Numbered from the stretch's first letter, positions 10,951 through 24,017 are shown. The stretch is 64,000 nt of DNA from Escallonia rubra (GCA_033065855.1 JAVXUO010000253.1:62001-126000); one strand, 5' to 3'. The notes: a model not told the origin generated them from the sequence alone. Numbers and translations: made by a program.

Positions 10951-12457
10951 GACGTGTCGATCAGAGAAGTAATCAACACTGACTCCTCAATAAGCACGAG
11001 GTGTCACGATTGCGTGATGACACCCAACAAGCACGACAATTCAAGTCCTAATTATCACTAAAAATCATCATCATCATTTTTCTCTCAACCAACCAATAAT
11101 ATTTTGTACACCTCTAAAATTTTAGGTTGTTACATTCTTCACTCCTTAAAAGAATTTCGTTCGCGAAATTCACCAACCTCAAATCTGAATCAACAACTTC
11201 AAAATTCAGCTCATAATTATCCCAAGGTCGAGGAACCTATTCTGGCTTACGCTAACCTAAGCAATTCAAGCCTAGGTTTCGCTCTGATACCAACTGTGAT
11301 GACCCCAGTTGTCAATCAGATAATTCAATATCATAAATACAATGACAATAGTGTCCTATCAGATTACAAGCCTTATAAATAAGTTACAAACGTTTCTAAA
11401 CTCCAAATCTGCAAGTCCCGCTCACATCCCAGATTGCACTTGCTCACCAAAATTATCATCTGCACTGGAAAGGTAAATGATGGGGGATGAGCCGCGTAGC
11501 CCAGTAAGTGGAATAATCATAGCACCATAGGATCAGAATCAAACACGCTAAACAATTCAACATCAGTCAATAAATTTGACAGTCAAATCGTCAACACAAC
11601 CATGACTTAGTACCCCGAACAATTAGTAAACCAATTTAATATCCAAGTTGCATATCAAAGATACCACTTCAACATCTTGCTTCCAGTATCCTCAAAGGGA
11701 TCGCCAAAGCTCAGCTGTATCATAACATACCATGCACATAGGCAAATCACTGGAGTACTGTCATTGATCAAAAGTACTTAAGCCACGTCCCGCAAACATA
11801 TTTCAAAAACAAGATGTTTACCAATATTTAAAACAAAGCATTTGAGCAAGATTTCGTGACAACAGTGTTTAGAAGTACAACGAACGTTGATAAATAAATA
11901 ACCACGTGGCATAAAAGAATAGTGATATGGAATTCCCCTTACTTAAATCATGAAAAATCCACTTAAAATTTCCTCCAAATCAGGTACTAGGATTCGTCTT
12001 TTCTCACTCGTTATCTATCTATCTAATAATGAAAAGTCAAAGATAACTTAAAGAAATTTAAAAAGAGATCAAAGGCCTATTTATAGAATATTCTAGGAAG
12101 CATGAGGTGAAAAAAAACACGACATGACGAGACAAGGCTTTGCCACCTAGCAAGCACGACAATGCTAACAAAGCACGACAAGGCTCAAAGCACGAGGTGG
12201 CAAGACAAGTTTGTGCCACCCAGCAAGCACGACGATGCTAACCAAAGCACGACAAGTCTTGAAGCACGACGTGTCGATCAGAGAAGTAATCAACACCGAC
12301 TCCTCAATAAGCACGAGGTGTCACGATTGCGTGATGACACCCAACAAGCACGACAATTCAAGTCCTAATTGTCACAAAAAATCATCATCATCATCATCAT
12401 TTTTCTCTCAACTAACCAATAATATTTTGAGCACTTCTAAAACTTTAGGGTGTTACA
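10951..12457 (-). mobile_element. Internally deleted LTR retrotransposon (LTR-PBS-PPT-partial LTR)
   Basis: Read on the minus strand: a 5' LTR at 12457-11295 (1163 bp; starts TGTAACACCC, ends GGGGTCATCACA), a primer-binding site TGGTATCAGAGC (11281-11292) matching the 3' end of initiator-Met tRNA, about 130 bases of leader, a polypurine tract (AAGGAGTGAAGAA, 11135-11147), and then the first 184 bases of a second LTR (11134-10951), which is cut off. The two LTR copies are nearly identical in the shared 184 bases. The LTR has a TATA box, TATAAATAGG, at plus-strand 12076-12085. All coding sequence is missing between primer site and polypurine tract. Inside the LTR a 73-bp unit with GCACGAC words is duplicated (about 12142 and 12215). 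Confidence 0.8.
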
Positions 12458-15050
12458 TCCGATGTTGGGTTCAAACAAAAATATTGTTTACTTTATGGTT
12501 TGTTATGCATGCTTTAGCGTCATTCACGATATAATTCAACAATCACCAATAATATAGTTGGGATTATTAGGGTACAATGGGGTGCCTAATACCTTCCCGT
12601 TGTATAATCTGGTCCCAGAGCTCAAATTTTGAATTTCGTGTGATTAGAAGCCTACATTGGGAATTTAGAGCAAAAAAAATAGGGTTTTCTTGTTTCTCCC
12701 CTGTTAATTATTAAGTTAACCCTAAAATAAGATGGCGATCCGAATTAGACCTTTCTAGGTCAAACATTTCTCAATGCGATTCGCTGCAACATGTAAAGGG
12801 TTATGTACATTTGGTAACAATACTAGATAAATTACATGTATCTATGTATACAGATAGATAGATGATACTCTCTCTCTCTCTCTCTCTCTCACAATCAATC
12901 TCTCTCCCTCTCTTTCTCTTTATAGAGTAAAAGCTAGGGAGAGACAGAGAGAAAAATCATTGGCTCAGATGAACGTCCGAATGATATAGAGGTGTAACCA
13001 TCCATGGAACGATCCCATTCTCTCTGGAGCCTCATTGTATGAGCTGAGTAAGCTCTGTGATGAACTTAAAGTCAGGTTTTTGGGTTGATGTGCTAAAAGT
13101 TTGATTATTTCAAAACTTTGAATAGTACTAATGATATCACTATTGATCGTATAATTTGATATTTTATTTTTTATTTGTTGTAAACACATGGGTAAAATGG
13201 TTAACTGTCACGTCTTGCCCATCCACAAATCACGTAATAAGGAAGGCCAGATCACTACTGGTAACTTAAGGAAGTTGCCATATATTTGGGAGCTGTTCTG
13301 TTGACAGTGAAAACTTCCCTAAGTTATCAAGTTGTCAATGTTGATATGACCGTCCATACGCGATCTGTGGACGAACAATTGCATTGTTTTTTCATTTGTA
13401 GTCATCCGCCCCACTATGGACTGGGCGGCTCACTTTACTTTTATGTCCTTTACAAACTTTAGATAATCTATCTTTATATGTCCGTTCTGAAATCCATCCC
13501 CCTTGGTCTCTTTCTCTCTCTCTCCCTCCCTCCCCCCCCCCCTTCCTATCTATCCGACCAAAATAATCTAGGCTTGAGAAGGTGGGGCATGTGTAGTGTT
13601 TTGGGGGTAGAGTGTTTTGCCTCTCTCAATAGGAGTGGGAAAAGGAGTAGTAGTGGAGGTTGGTGACATTGCTAAGGGCGGCGTGATTTGGTCACATAAG
13701 ACGAATGAGAACTTGGGTCAAAGCGAAGGATGATGGACGTGTTGCAGCCACCGCACCTCGATTCAAATGATGGTGGTTGGTGGCGAAGGCAGCCCGTATA
13801 CTGGTGGTTTGTGGTAGCAGCAATTTGGATGAAGGTGGTTGTGGCAGCGATGTTACTTTTCGTAGCAATCCACAGCCAATTACTTGAAACCATTAGGTTT
13901 ATTCTATTACGACATTGGATTTGATGGTGTGGTTAACAATGGTGGCAATAGCTTTAATTCGAACACAACCTCGAACTTTTCATAGTTTTCCGGATCTTTC
14001 TGTCCATGGTGGTGTTGTGTTTAATTTGAACAAAGCATTGAATTTTCACTGTGGGAACTGAAAATGAATAGCAGGCAACACATAACGCTGAACACACATA
14101 CACAATTGCCCGTCCCATTATAAGGTGGATAGTGATCTTTTCTTTCTCATTATAATAAATAAAGGTGCAATTTCTTCAAAACTCTCGTCCGACCCATTAT
14201 CGGGCAGACAGACTTGAAAAATGCATAATAAAAGATCTGGACCGTTCATATATTACGTATAGACATCTAGGTTAGATCACCAGTGATAAATTAGGGTAAG
14301 TTGCCAGCGCAACAGATAAGCTCCCTAGTGTGCATGTGTGCTTGTGTTAGACCTATAGTTAGTTAACATATATTACATCTAGTTTTGATGATAATTAAAA
14401 TTGATAATTATGTTATCTTATATGCATTTAAGGTCATGAAACTTAGGTGCAGATGTCATACTCATGCGGCAGACATTACATCGTAAAATAGCGACATATT
14501 GAAGCATAGATTCAATGGAATGTTTCAAAATCTTCGAAGTCAAGTTGTAACGTTTTTGTCATTCTTTATCTGGTAACTAGACTTAAAGATTTGATTGTAT
14601 CGAGACCGTGACATCGAGAGTAACCATAGTTTCACTTGCATGCATAAATGGTTTACGCACTTATTTCCCAAAAAAAAAAAAAGGAAATACAGATTTCTGA
14701 GTTATTACAGTCGACTGCAATACGATAGTGGTCCCTAAAAATGAGAATACAATTGATTGCATTGTTAGAGTTCAAATTGCAATGGCTACTTTTGGGTAGC
14801 TGTAATGAGCAAAATAGTCGTTTTAAGAGTGAAGAGCTAGGTTGACTATACCTAAATGAGGCCCCATGCCCTCTTCCCAATGTAAATTTCAGTGTCTACA
14901 ATGTTAGGATTGGTACAAAGCCTACTGTATCAGGGTGTGGCATTACATGCCAGACCTAATTTGTGTTCCAACACTTAAATCCCTATGCACACCCCTTCGT
15001 TAAGCGCATACACAATGAGTTCGTGGAAATATGCTCACTAAAGAATGTTA
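12458..15050. other. Gene-free region with foldback-like remnants
   Basis: The words around 12575-12600 (GGGGTGCCTAATACCTTCCC) resemble sequence often found in plant gypsy elements, so a retrotransposon remnant is likely there. A (TC)n microsatellite lies at about 12867-12891. A degenerate inverted repeat is visible between about 13250-13285 and 13305-13345 (GGTAACTTAAGGAAGTT against AACTTCCCTAAGTTATC), and a related direct copy lies at about 14270-14305. GC-richer stretches at 13560-13900 give only low-complexity frames. No gene is supported. Confidence 0.45.
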
Positions 15051-15317
15051 CTCCCTCCGTCCCAAATCATTTGATCAAGTTGGACTGCACGCTTACTTAG
15101 GATATGAGTCATATTTTATGAGTTTCTCATTATACCCCAAGAGAGATGGTGGAGAATGAAGTGGGCCTGAGAGAGAAATTGGGTTGGTGGAAGATTAAAT
15201 ATAGAGAAAGAGAAATAAAATGAAAAAGTGTAAAAAAAATAAACGCGAAATAATACCTGCAAAATCTTTCTTAATTTAGAAAGCGATTGAATTTTTTTTT
15301 TTCAAGGGCGGAGAAAG
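15051..15317. mobile_element. Stowaway-type MITE in the proton-pump promoter
   Basis: The left end CTCCCTCCGTCCCAAAT is the well-known terminal sequence of plant Tc1/mariner MITEs. The right end, read in reverse complement, is the degenerate CTTTCTCCGCCCTTGAAAAA. Both ends are flanked by TA (15049-15050 and 15318-15319), the Stowaway target duplication. The length of 267 bp is normal for the group. It ends about 160 bp upstream of the TATA box of the H+-ATPase gene, so it may contribute to that gene's promoter. Confidence 0.8.
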
Positions 15318-15476
15318 TATGCTTTTGACGTCAAAGTTGGGTCTGCAATGCAGAGGACCGTCAAAGCTGTGACGGTGAAGATAGTATTTCCTCAAGTGAA
15401 TGTTAGGCATAGGCTTACATAGTACATACAGGCAGCAACATAGGAAATCATCAGGTTCTCCCCACTTTTCCAAGCA

Positions 15477-15484
15477 TATAAATA
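15477..15484 (+). promoter_or_regulatory. TATA box of the H+-ATPase gene
   Basis: TATAAATA lies 207 bases upstream of the start codon at 15684. The expected transcription start is about 15505-15515, giving a 5' leader of roughly 170 bases. The leader contains (CAC)n at about 15553-15570 and a CT-rich run at about 15585-15604, the pyrimidine-rich leader style often seen in strongly expressed plant genes. The call rests on position and consensus only. Confidence 0.65.
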
Positions 15485-15683
15485 ATGCACACTGCCTAAG
15501 GATTCCAAAGAGAGTCCATTCATAATCCCTTTCCTCCTACACACTTCCGCGCACCACCACCACCACCACCTCCTTCTTTTCTTCGTCTCTCTCTCTCCCT
15601 CTCTAAACTTACGTGTGTGGGTGTATAGTTTCATATATCTGATTTCTTGAGCTTCCTTTGCATCTCCGTCGACTACTTTGACG

Positions 15684-15758
15684 ATGGGAAGCGTTAAGGA
15701 GGGTATCAGTCTCGAGGAGATAAAAAACGAGTCCGTCGATCTGGTATCTCTATCTCTG

Positions 15759-15794
<36 letters not shown>

Positions 15795-18700
15795 GTATAG
15801 ATACAGATAACTTCTTTCCATTTCCGGTATTGACAAAGTTGACACGGATTCCGTTTGATCAACGCCCGCCATATGGCCTTTTTGTTGTTCATACGCATGG
15901 GTTTTAACTGATTTTTTTTTCAAGAAAATTTGGAGACTGAGCAGGAATTTTTTTGTTGAACAGAGATATTTGTAAATGATAATCAAACGCAGCCCAGCAA
16001 AGTTCTGTTGATATTCTTCGGATTATTTTTGGGGTCTCGGAGGAGCGTGATTTGTACGCGCTCGGTCACGTGGAACAAGTGCCCTGACGGTTCACGCTTC
16101 TCACGGCCACGGGAGAAAAAGTTTTAACTCAAAAGAAAGACACGCGGCAGTCACAAATCGCGCGTGATTTTCTAATACTTTAGTTCCAAAAATTTGGGAT
16201 TGTTTTCTCGCTTTATCGATCGATCGATCTCTATAAATAAAATAAAACTTGTCAAAAAAGTTATCAGTCGCCGCGACTTCTTTGTTTGACTAAGAAAGAT
16301 ATGCATTCTGATGGTATCATGATGATGATATTCACCTGGCCTTCCTTCCGTCCGTGTTCCTCAACTGATTATATATATATATTTACACAAGCTAGTTCCG
16401 TGCTCCGCTAGGTTCTATCGTCTTTGGCCGTCATGTGCGGTTTAGGGAAGCGCACCTTAATAGTAATAGTGGACGAGATTGGAAAATCTGGAGCTCTGCA
16501 AGCACAAACCACACCATGCCCCCCATACTATGTCTTTACTTGACTGAATACCCGCGCTAAAGCTTCCACGGATTCTTAGTGCTTTGGTATTGCACAAGTT
16601 ACTCCTTCCGTTTCATTAGATTTCGTTGGACATTTGCAAAATTTAATTTTTTCATTAAAAATAGAGTCACGAGAAGTTTCTTTTTTTTTCTTTTCTTTTT
16701 TCGCTTTGGTAAAAACTAAAAATTACAATTTATGTGTGGACTGTTGATACGGAAATTCGAGAGCGAGGGGCAATTCACGAGAAGTTAAAGGAAGAAAAAA
16801 ATCAAGGGAATGGATGGTATCATTTTTCGGTTTAAGGTGGGTTTCGTGTAGGGGCCTGCTCTAGTTGCTGATCTCCAGGTTGGACCACTTTTTAAATGAA
16901 GGCACGGCTTTATAGCCACTCGCTGTTACCTACTGGCACCCCAGAAGTACAGGCATATAAGGTTGTACTTTGAGCTGAAAATGGTTGTACGGAGAAGGAG
17001 TGCCAATTGTTCGCTACGTCACTGTACGGCAGTTACGTAACACTTAAGAGCAACCCTGAACACTAAAAGCGTTTACAGGCCTCTGGGTTTTCACTAGAAC
17101 ATGATCTGGTTTGCTCAACCATGGGCCTTATTGTGAGTTCATTGGATTTCATGCAAAACAGCCATGACTCCTAGTTTGCTAACGTACTATTGGGGCGTGG
17201 TAGCCAACTACTATTAGAAAATATGCTAGTGTTTTTATTTTTTCCCCGTAGTTATGTTTCAACGTGGAATATGATGTAAAAAAGTCGTCTAATGGAATGT
17301 AACTTACAAAAAAGCCATAAAAATGGAATTTAACTTACAAAAAAGCCATAAAAATGGAATTATTGCCTACCACCGAAATAAGGAAAAAGACTTCAACGTA
17401 TCGGCTATAGAGATGGTATGGTAAAAGTGTGTAACCGAGAGATGAGATAAAGGATAATAAAGCCTTGACCCCCTATTGTCTGGGAATTGCTCCACTTTTC
17501 TAGTTCCCAACCGTCCGTTACACCACGTCATATTTATATCATCATTGAGCTAAGTATTTTTCCCGGAATAAGAGAACGAGAGAAAGTGACTACTACTAAG
17601 CTCGTGTAAAAGACAAGCCAATGATGTTTTAAACAATTGAACTGATGAAAGATAAATTAAAAAGTTTTCAGTACTTTTGTGCGATCTATGTATGATCTAT
17701 CACGTGCTTGTTCCAATGCGGCTTCTTTGTTTTCCTGCTTTACTTTCTCTTCACCAAGTAGCAGGCAGTAGTACCTTGTTGCATTTAGTTGATTTTGTGG
17801 TAGGATTAACTGATGTCAAGTAGTAAATTTGTGTTTTCCTGCTTTACTCTTCACCAAGTAGCAGACAGTACTACCTTGTTGCATTTAGTTGATTTTGTGG
17901 TAGGATTAACTGATGTCAAGTAGTAAATTTGAGACACGCAACGTGTGCCTCATAAGCCAACTTTAATAATATTACAAAGTTTTCTGTTTTTCGGTGAATA
18001 ATTTACTATATCTTTCAGCTTATGTGGATCAAAAGAATGTATAGCTTATACTGCATAGCTTAGCATGTTATCTTGTTTTGGGTGTTTTCTATAAACATAA
18101 CATATCTTTCAGGAAAGAATTCCGGTGGAGGAAGTGTTTGACCAGCTGAAATGTACACGAGAAGGTCTTTCATCCGAGGAGGGAGCTAACCGCCTTCAAT
18201 TTTTCGGGCCAAATAAGCTGGAGGGGAAAGAGGTCCATTAGTTGTCAAGCGCTATATGTGGTTATTTTCATTAGTACTCTTATTCAGTAACTGAACATCA
18301 TGGTTTCATTTGTCAACCAGGAGAGCAAGATCCTCAAGTTTCTGGGCTTTATGTGGAACCCATTGTCATGGGTCATGGAAATTGCCGCTTTGATGGCGAT
18401 TGCCCTAGCAAATGGTGATGGGAGGCCTCCAGATTGGCAGGATTTTGTAGGAATCATTGCCTTGTTGGTGATCAACTCTACAATCAGTTTCATTGAAGAA
18501 AATAATGCTGGTAACGCGGCAGCGGCTCTTATGGCTGGACTTGCTCCAAAAACTAAGGTTAAATTTATTCACAAACTCAAACTTTTTATGTTTGCAGATA
18601 TGCATTCACACACTAACACATGCACACAAGCATTTGCTTAGCTTACACACACACATATTGTATTTAGGTTCTTCTGGTAAACCATGTAGGTGCTCAGAGA

Positions 18701-21700
18701 TGGTAGATGGAGTGAGCAGGAGGCCGCTATCCTAGTGCCAGGGGATATCATAAGTATCAAGTTGGGAGATATAATCCCTGCTGATGCTCGTCTTCTTGAG
18801 GGTGACCCACTGAAGGTTGATCAATCTGCATTGACTGGAGAATCTCTCCCTGTCACTAAGAACCCTTCAGACTCGGTATTCTCTGGCTCAACTTGTAAAC
18901 AAGGTGAAATTGAAGCAGTTGTTATCGCGACTGGAGTGCATACTTTCTTTGGCAAGGCTGCCCATCTAGTGGATAGCACCAACCAAGTAGGACACTTCCA
19001 AAAGGTTCTCACTGCAATTGGAAACTTCTGCATCTGCTCAATTCTTGTTGGAATAACCATTGAGGTTATTGTCATGTACCCAATACAACACCGCAAGTAC
19101 CGAGATGGGATTGACAATTTACTTGTTCTCTTAATTGGAGGAATTCCGATTGCCATGCCAACTGTTTTGTCAGTTACCATGGCTATTGGTTCCCACAGGC
19201 TATCTCAGCAGGGTGCAATAACCAAAAGAATGACTGCCATTGAGGAAATGGCAGGCATGGATGTTCTCTGCAGTGACAAGACAGGGACGCTGACCCTTAA
19301 CAAGTTGACAGTTGATAGGACCCTGATTGAAGTGTTTTCAAAGGGTGTCGAGAAAGAGCATGTGATCCTACTTGCAGCAAGGGCATCAAGAACTGAGAAT
19401 CAGGATGCCATTGATGCTGCCATCATAGGGATGCTTGCAGACCCGAAAGAGGTATAAAATTTTGAAATGTGCCTATGTACTCTAAAGAACTTAGTTTATT
19501 GCAAGCTTTTCTTTTTTCCATCTTGATTAATAAATCCTGCAAATTATTGACTCTAGTGTAATTTCTTTCCTTTTCTGTTACTATTGAAACACTTCGGTAG
19601 GCAAGAGCTGGTGTGAGAGAGGTTCATTTTCTACCATTCAACCCTGTGGATAAGAGGACTGCTCTGACCTACATTGATGCTGAAGGAAATTGGCATCGAG
19701 CTAGTAAAGGTGCACCTGAGCAGGTACCCTTGGTCTTCCTGATTCGGGGAAATGAAGCATCGAAGTTCCAGTGCAAGTCTGAATGATTCCTTGTTTCACT
19801 CTCATGCTTTTTTTGTAGATATTATCCCTCTGTAACTGCAAGGAGGACGTTAAAAAGAAAGCTCATGCTGTGATCGACAAGTTTGCTGAACGTGGACTTC
19901 GGTCTTTAGCTGTGGCCAGACAGGTGGCAATGTACTTCCTCGCTCTTACTGGTGTTTTATTTATGATGATATTCTTATTGGCATTCTCTCAAATATTATG
20001 CAGGAAGTACCTGAGAAATCCAAAGGTTCTCCAGGGGCACCATGGCAATTTGTTGGTCTGTTACCTCTCTTTGATCCACCCAGGCATGATAGTGCAGAAA
20101 CGATCAAAAGAGCTCTCAATCTGGGGGTAAACGTAAAGATGATTACAGGTAAATTTGTAACTTTATGTCAGTTTTGTACTTCTTCATACCATAGCTGGTC
20201 TTTTGTTGCTTAGTTTCATTACTTCCATTACTATATAGGGGATCAGCTTGCCATTGCCAAGGAAACCGGCCGCAGGCTTGGAATGGGAACAAATATGTAT
20301 CCTTCCTCTTCACTGCTCGGACAGGACAAGGATGCATCCATTGCAGCCCTTCCTGTAGATGAGTTGATAGAGAAAGCTGATGGATTCGCTGGAGTATTTC
20401 CAGGTGAGTTTTCTTTTACCATAATCTACCAGAAACTGGCGTTTCTTCTGTTGTCTAGACTAGATTGTTAAAGCATTTTTTGCCCACGTTACCTGAATGT
20501 TTAAATTGAAATCGGTAATTTCCAGATTGAGTGTGTATTTTCTTCTGATGAAAGAAGCACCAAGGACTTGTTATTTTCTTTTGCTTTTAGTGGTTATTCC
20601 CCAATTTTGATTATGCTGCGATATTCTGACGTTCTGCTTATGCAGAGCACAAGTACGAAATCGTAAAAAGGCTACAAGAAAGAAAGCATATCTGTGGAAT
20701 GACAGGCGATGGTGTCAATGACGCCCCTGCTTTGAAGAAGGCAGATATTGGAATTGCTGTTGCTGATGCTACTGATGCCGCTAGAGGTGCTTCTGATATT
20801 GTTCTCACTGAACCTGGGCTCAGTGTCATAATAAGTGCAGTGCTGACTAGCAGGGCCATATTCCAGAGAATGAAAAATTACACCGTCAGTCTACTTATTT
20901 TTTCAATTTGCAATGTTTAAGATTGCACCAAGTTTAAACTCTTCTTAACATTCTTTTTCTTTCTTGTACCCCGGCAGATCTATGCAGTTTCAATTACCAT
21001 CCGTATTGTGGTATGTGTAAATTACGATAATGTAAAGATTTATACTCAGTTTGACTAGGAACTCATTCCGTTTTTTTTTCTTTCATATTTTATTCTCAAT
21101 TTGCAGTTTGGTTTCATGCTTATTGCTCTGATATGGAAGTTTGATTTCGCACCTTTCATGGTTCTGATTATTGCAATCCTAAATGATGGTGAGCTGATCA
21201 AATTTTACAAGGAAATCATGTAGAACTTTATATTCCTTGCTGTTTAAAAGTTATTTTTTCATTATGATCATGTGTCTGGCTCCATGCGTCTTGTTATTCA
21301 CTTAGGAACAATTATGACAATCTCAAAGGACAGAGTGAAGCCATCTCCAATGCCTGACAGCTGGAAATTGAGAGAGATTTTTGCAACTGGCGTTGTTCTT
21401 GGAGGCTACTTGGCACTAATGACTGTAGTATATTTCTGGGTTATTAGAGATACTGACTTTTTCTCGGTATGAAATGCATTAATTTGTACCAGAATAGAAT
21501 AAAAATCATCTTTTCTCAACTGTTTCGGATTCTCTGTGAACTCTCTCTTTTCACTCCAGGAAAAATTTGGTGTAAGACCGATAAGAAATAACCCTCGCGA
21601 AATGATGGCTGCTTTATACCTTCAAGTGAGTATTGTCAGTCAGGCCCTCATATTTGTTACTAGGTCTCGCAGCTGGTCCTTTGTTGAACGGCCTGGACTA

Positions 21701-23334
21701 CTACTACTCTCAGCCTTCCTAGTCGCACAGCTGGTAAGTACTACTGACCTTTAGATTTTCGTTAGGATGATATTAAGGAGGATTATCTATGCTCCTGTGA
21801 AAGAACGGTGTTCAAGTTTTTTACGCGCAACGGGTGTCTAATTTCAAAACCTTAATGCTTCTTCGATTGCTGCTGGCCATGCTCGGGTGCCTACGTGCCC
21901 GTGGTAAAAAAGGAACCGCTGAGGGATCCAGCAATTCCTCCAGCTGAGAGCAGATTCAATCTTCGAACCAAAAGTAAGATCTTGCTACTAGAAAACCGAA
22001 GTAGTGCAGTAGATTGGGAAAGTTTCAGACAGAAGTTTTACGACTCTTATCAATCTGTTTGAAACTATTAAAGAATAAAATCAACTAATTATCAGTGGGA
22101 GTCTCACTCCAATTTCTGTGTGGTAATCTAGCAAGGTCTTTGTGTGGTTATTTTGGAACTACTTTTAACTTGTATACTGCAATTAACCTGATTAATTCTG
22201 TGGGAGGAGAGGGTTGAGATGGGTTTCATATCTATCAACAGTTAGATCTGCTGTAGCAGTTGTACAAATGAAAATGAAAATTCTGACTAATGCGGCTTAA
22301 TGTCCCGGTGTCGGATTAAGTCTCTTAACATAGACTCATCGAACTTATACTTGCAGCTCAATTTTCTTTTTCATTTTATTCATATGTACTCTCTCCTATC
22401 TAAATGTAAGTCAAACTTTGGTATTGCACTGGGAAGTTATAGGACCATTAATCAGATGAACATTGCTCTTTCATAAATGACAGGTTGCCACGTTGATAGC
22501 AGTCTATGCTAACTGGGGTTTTGCAAAAATAGAAGGATGTGGTTGGGGCTGGGCCGGTATCATTTGGCTTTACAGTTTGGTAACATATATTCCACTCGAC
22601 TTGCTGAAATTTGCAATCCGCTATATTTTAAGTGGGAAGGCTTGGGATAACCTTTTGGAGAATAAGGTATACTTCCTATACGTTTTTTTTGATCTGTTTC
22701 CTGATTTTCAGTTGAGAGAAAGGGAATGCTGCTAGTTGAAGTTGCTTCTATCTCTAATTTCTATTTGTATGTAATGGTTATGGTGTTTTTTTTCTAAATA
22801 CAGACTGCCTTTACAACTAAATCAAACTATGGAAAGGAAGAGAGGGAGGCACAGTGGGCTGCTGCCCAGAGGACACTACATGGGCTTCAACCACCCGAGA
22901 CCACTAACCTTTTTACTGAAAAAACCAGTTATAGAGAGCTTTCTGAGATTGCAGAGCAAGCCAAGCGAAGGGCAGAGGTTGCAAGGTAAGCATTCTCGTT
23001 TTTCATATTCACGCCTTCGACATGTCAGTGTTATGGTGACAGATATTTTATCTAGTAGTTGGCATCCCCATGAATCATCTTCACAGTGCTGACCAGTTGA
23101 TTGGAAAGTTACATTCTAAAGTGCCAAAGCATCTCATTTGATAGGACATCATTTTTCTGCCTAGATGTGCATAATTCCTAATAATTTGTGAGTTTTACAA
23201 AATTTTATGTTCACGATAACCTTTTCTTTCTTTTATTTGGTAGGCTTCGTGAGTTGAATACGCTGAAGGGGCATATGGAATCAGTTGTCAAGCTGAAAGA
23301 CATTGATAATATCCAGAAGCACTACACGGTTTAA
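15684..23334 (+). CDS. AHA-like: Plasma-membrane H+-ATPase (P-type, P3A), 16 exons, 953 aa
   Basis: The product is the plasma-membrane proton pump, which uses ATP to export H+ and energises nutrient uptake and cell growth. Exons: 15684-15743, 18113-18232, 18321-18557, 18690-19451, 19601-19723, 19819-19923, 20004-20148, 20239-20403, 20646-20884, 20978-21010, 21107-21188, 21306-21466, 21560-21733, 22484-22666, 22804-22985, 23244-23334. All introns are GT...AG and the joined frame is open, giving 953 residues (family usual about 950). Seen motifs: TGES (188-191); CSDKTGTLT with phosphorylated Asp335; DPPR (493-496); TGDGVND (592-598); Arg661 in the SITIRIV segment; and Asp690 in ILNDG, the likely proton acceptor. 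The last two and Asp335 sit six residues after the AHA2 positions. The C-terminal autoinhibitory tail has AQRTLHGL (Thr887, equal to AHA2 Thr881) and ends HYTV, whose penultimate Thr952 is the phosphosite for 14-3-3 activation. The tail resembles the AHA1/AHA2 subgroup; orthology is not certain. Confidence 0.97.
15744..18112 (+). other. Long first intron of the H+-ATPase gene, with a G-box
   Basis: The 2369-base intron separates a 20-codon first exon from the rest. It opens with a (CT)n run (to about 15791), contains a CACGTG G-box at 16067-16072 within a GC-richer stretch, and carries the tandem duplication at 17729-17931. At about 16600 there is an isolated Stowaway-like end (ACTCCTTCCGTTTCA) with no matching right end. 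Long 5' introns often hold enhancers in plant genes, but the regulatory role here is inference. Confidence 0.6.
17729..17931. repeat. Tandem duplication of about 100 bp inside intron 1
   Basis: Two direct copies (17729-17832 and 17833-17931) both contain CACCAAGTAGCAG, TTGCATTTAGTTGATTTTGT and GATGTCAAGTAGTAAATTT. They differ by a 5-base deletion and a few substitutions, so the duplication looks fairly recent. Confidence 0.9.
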
Positions 23335-24012
23335 TCAAAGGGAAAAGAGAATGAAAAGCCTAGTCCATCTAGTAGCAATCATAGCGAGGTCTTGAAAGTA
23401 GAAACCAAATGTAGTGATGTTGATGCATATTTTGTTAGAAAATTTACCTCTAGAAGCAACTTTTCCCTTCCTCCCCTCTCCAACCTCCCGCCCCCCTCTC
23501 TTGGTGCCATGCGGCGTACACCACCTCACTGTATGCGCCCACGCCGTCTCTCTCTCTCTCCCCCCCCCCCAACACACACCGTACATGCACGCAAAATCAT
23601 GCTCGCTACATGTGCGCTTGACACGTGCACCTTCATGCACGGGCATATGCCGTGTATGCATTGTGTTCTTGAAATTTCTAGTTTTTAACCACGAAACTCT
23701 CCAACCTAGACACAGAAAAACTGCTATAAGTTGATTCACAAATTTCTTGGAGCACTTCGTCATGTGATCAGTCCGTGCTTACTGCGTACTCAACGGTTTG
23801 AAATAGGGGTGCCAAATTGTTGCCGACGATAACTATTATCGGGGATGTATGGGTTTTGAAATTTACTACTTAGACCAAAAGGCACTGAACAATAAAAGTA
23901 GTTAAGCAAGATACTCCATCGAATAAACGACCGCCTCTGATGGGGTATTAAATACCTACACAGATAAAATGTTCTAGCCGTAAATATTCAATTAATCAAT
24001 TTATTAACTAAC
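23335..24012 (+). other. 3' flank of the H+-ATPase gene
   Basis: The 3' untranslated region begins after the TAA at 23332-23334. Possible polyadenylation signals are AATAAA at about 23891-23896 and 23922-23928, but these lie more than 550 bases downstream, so the true end is uncertain. The stretch 23460-23650 is C-rich and low in complexity (C run at about 23561-23570). Frames there are not convincing genes. Confidence 0.45.
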
Positions 24013-24017
24013 CAATC

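Noticed and set aside
15392..15986. Arginine/glutamate-rich minus-strand frames over the promoter and exon 1
   Set aside because: Antisense to CT-rich leader and intron repeats of the H+-ATPase gene.
16590..16870. Second Stowaway-like MITE in intron 1
   Set aside because: Only a left-end-like ACTCCTTCCGTTTCA is present; I found no right end or TA-flanked partner.
18821..19180. 119-codon minus-strand frame inside the H+-ATPase
   Set aside because: Antisense shadow of the large exon 4; no independent evidence.
23392..23763. Frames of about 100-140 codons on both strands after the H+-ATPase gene
   Set aside because: C-rich, histidine/proline/serine-rich low-complexity translation with no domain; lies in the 3' flank.
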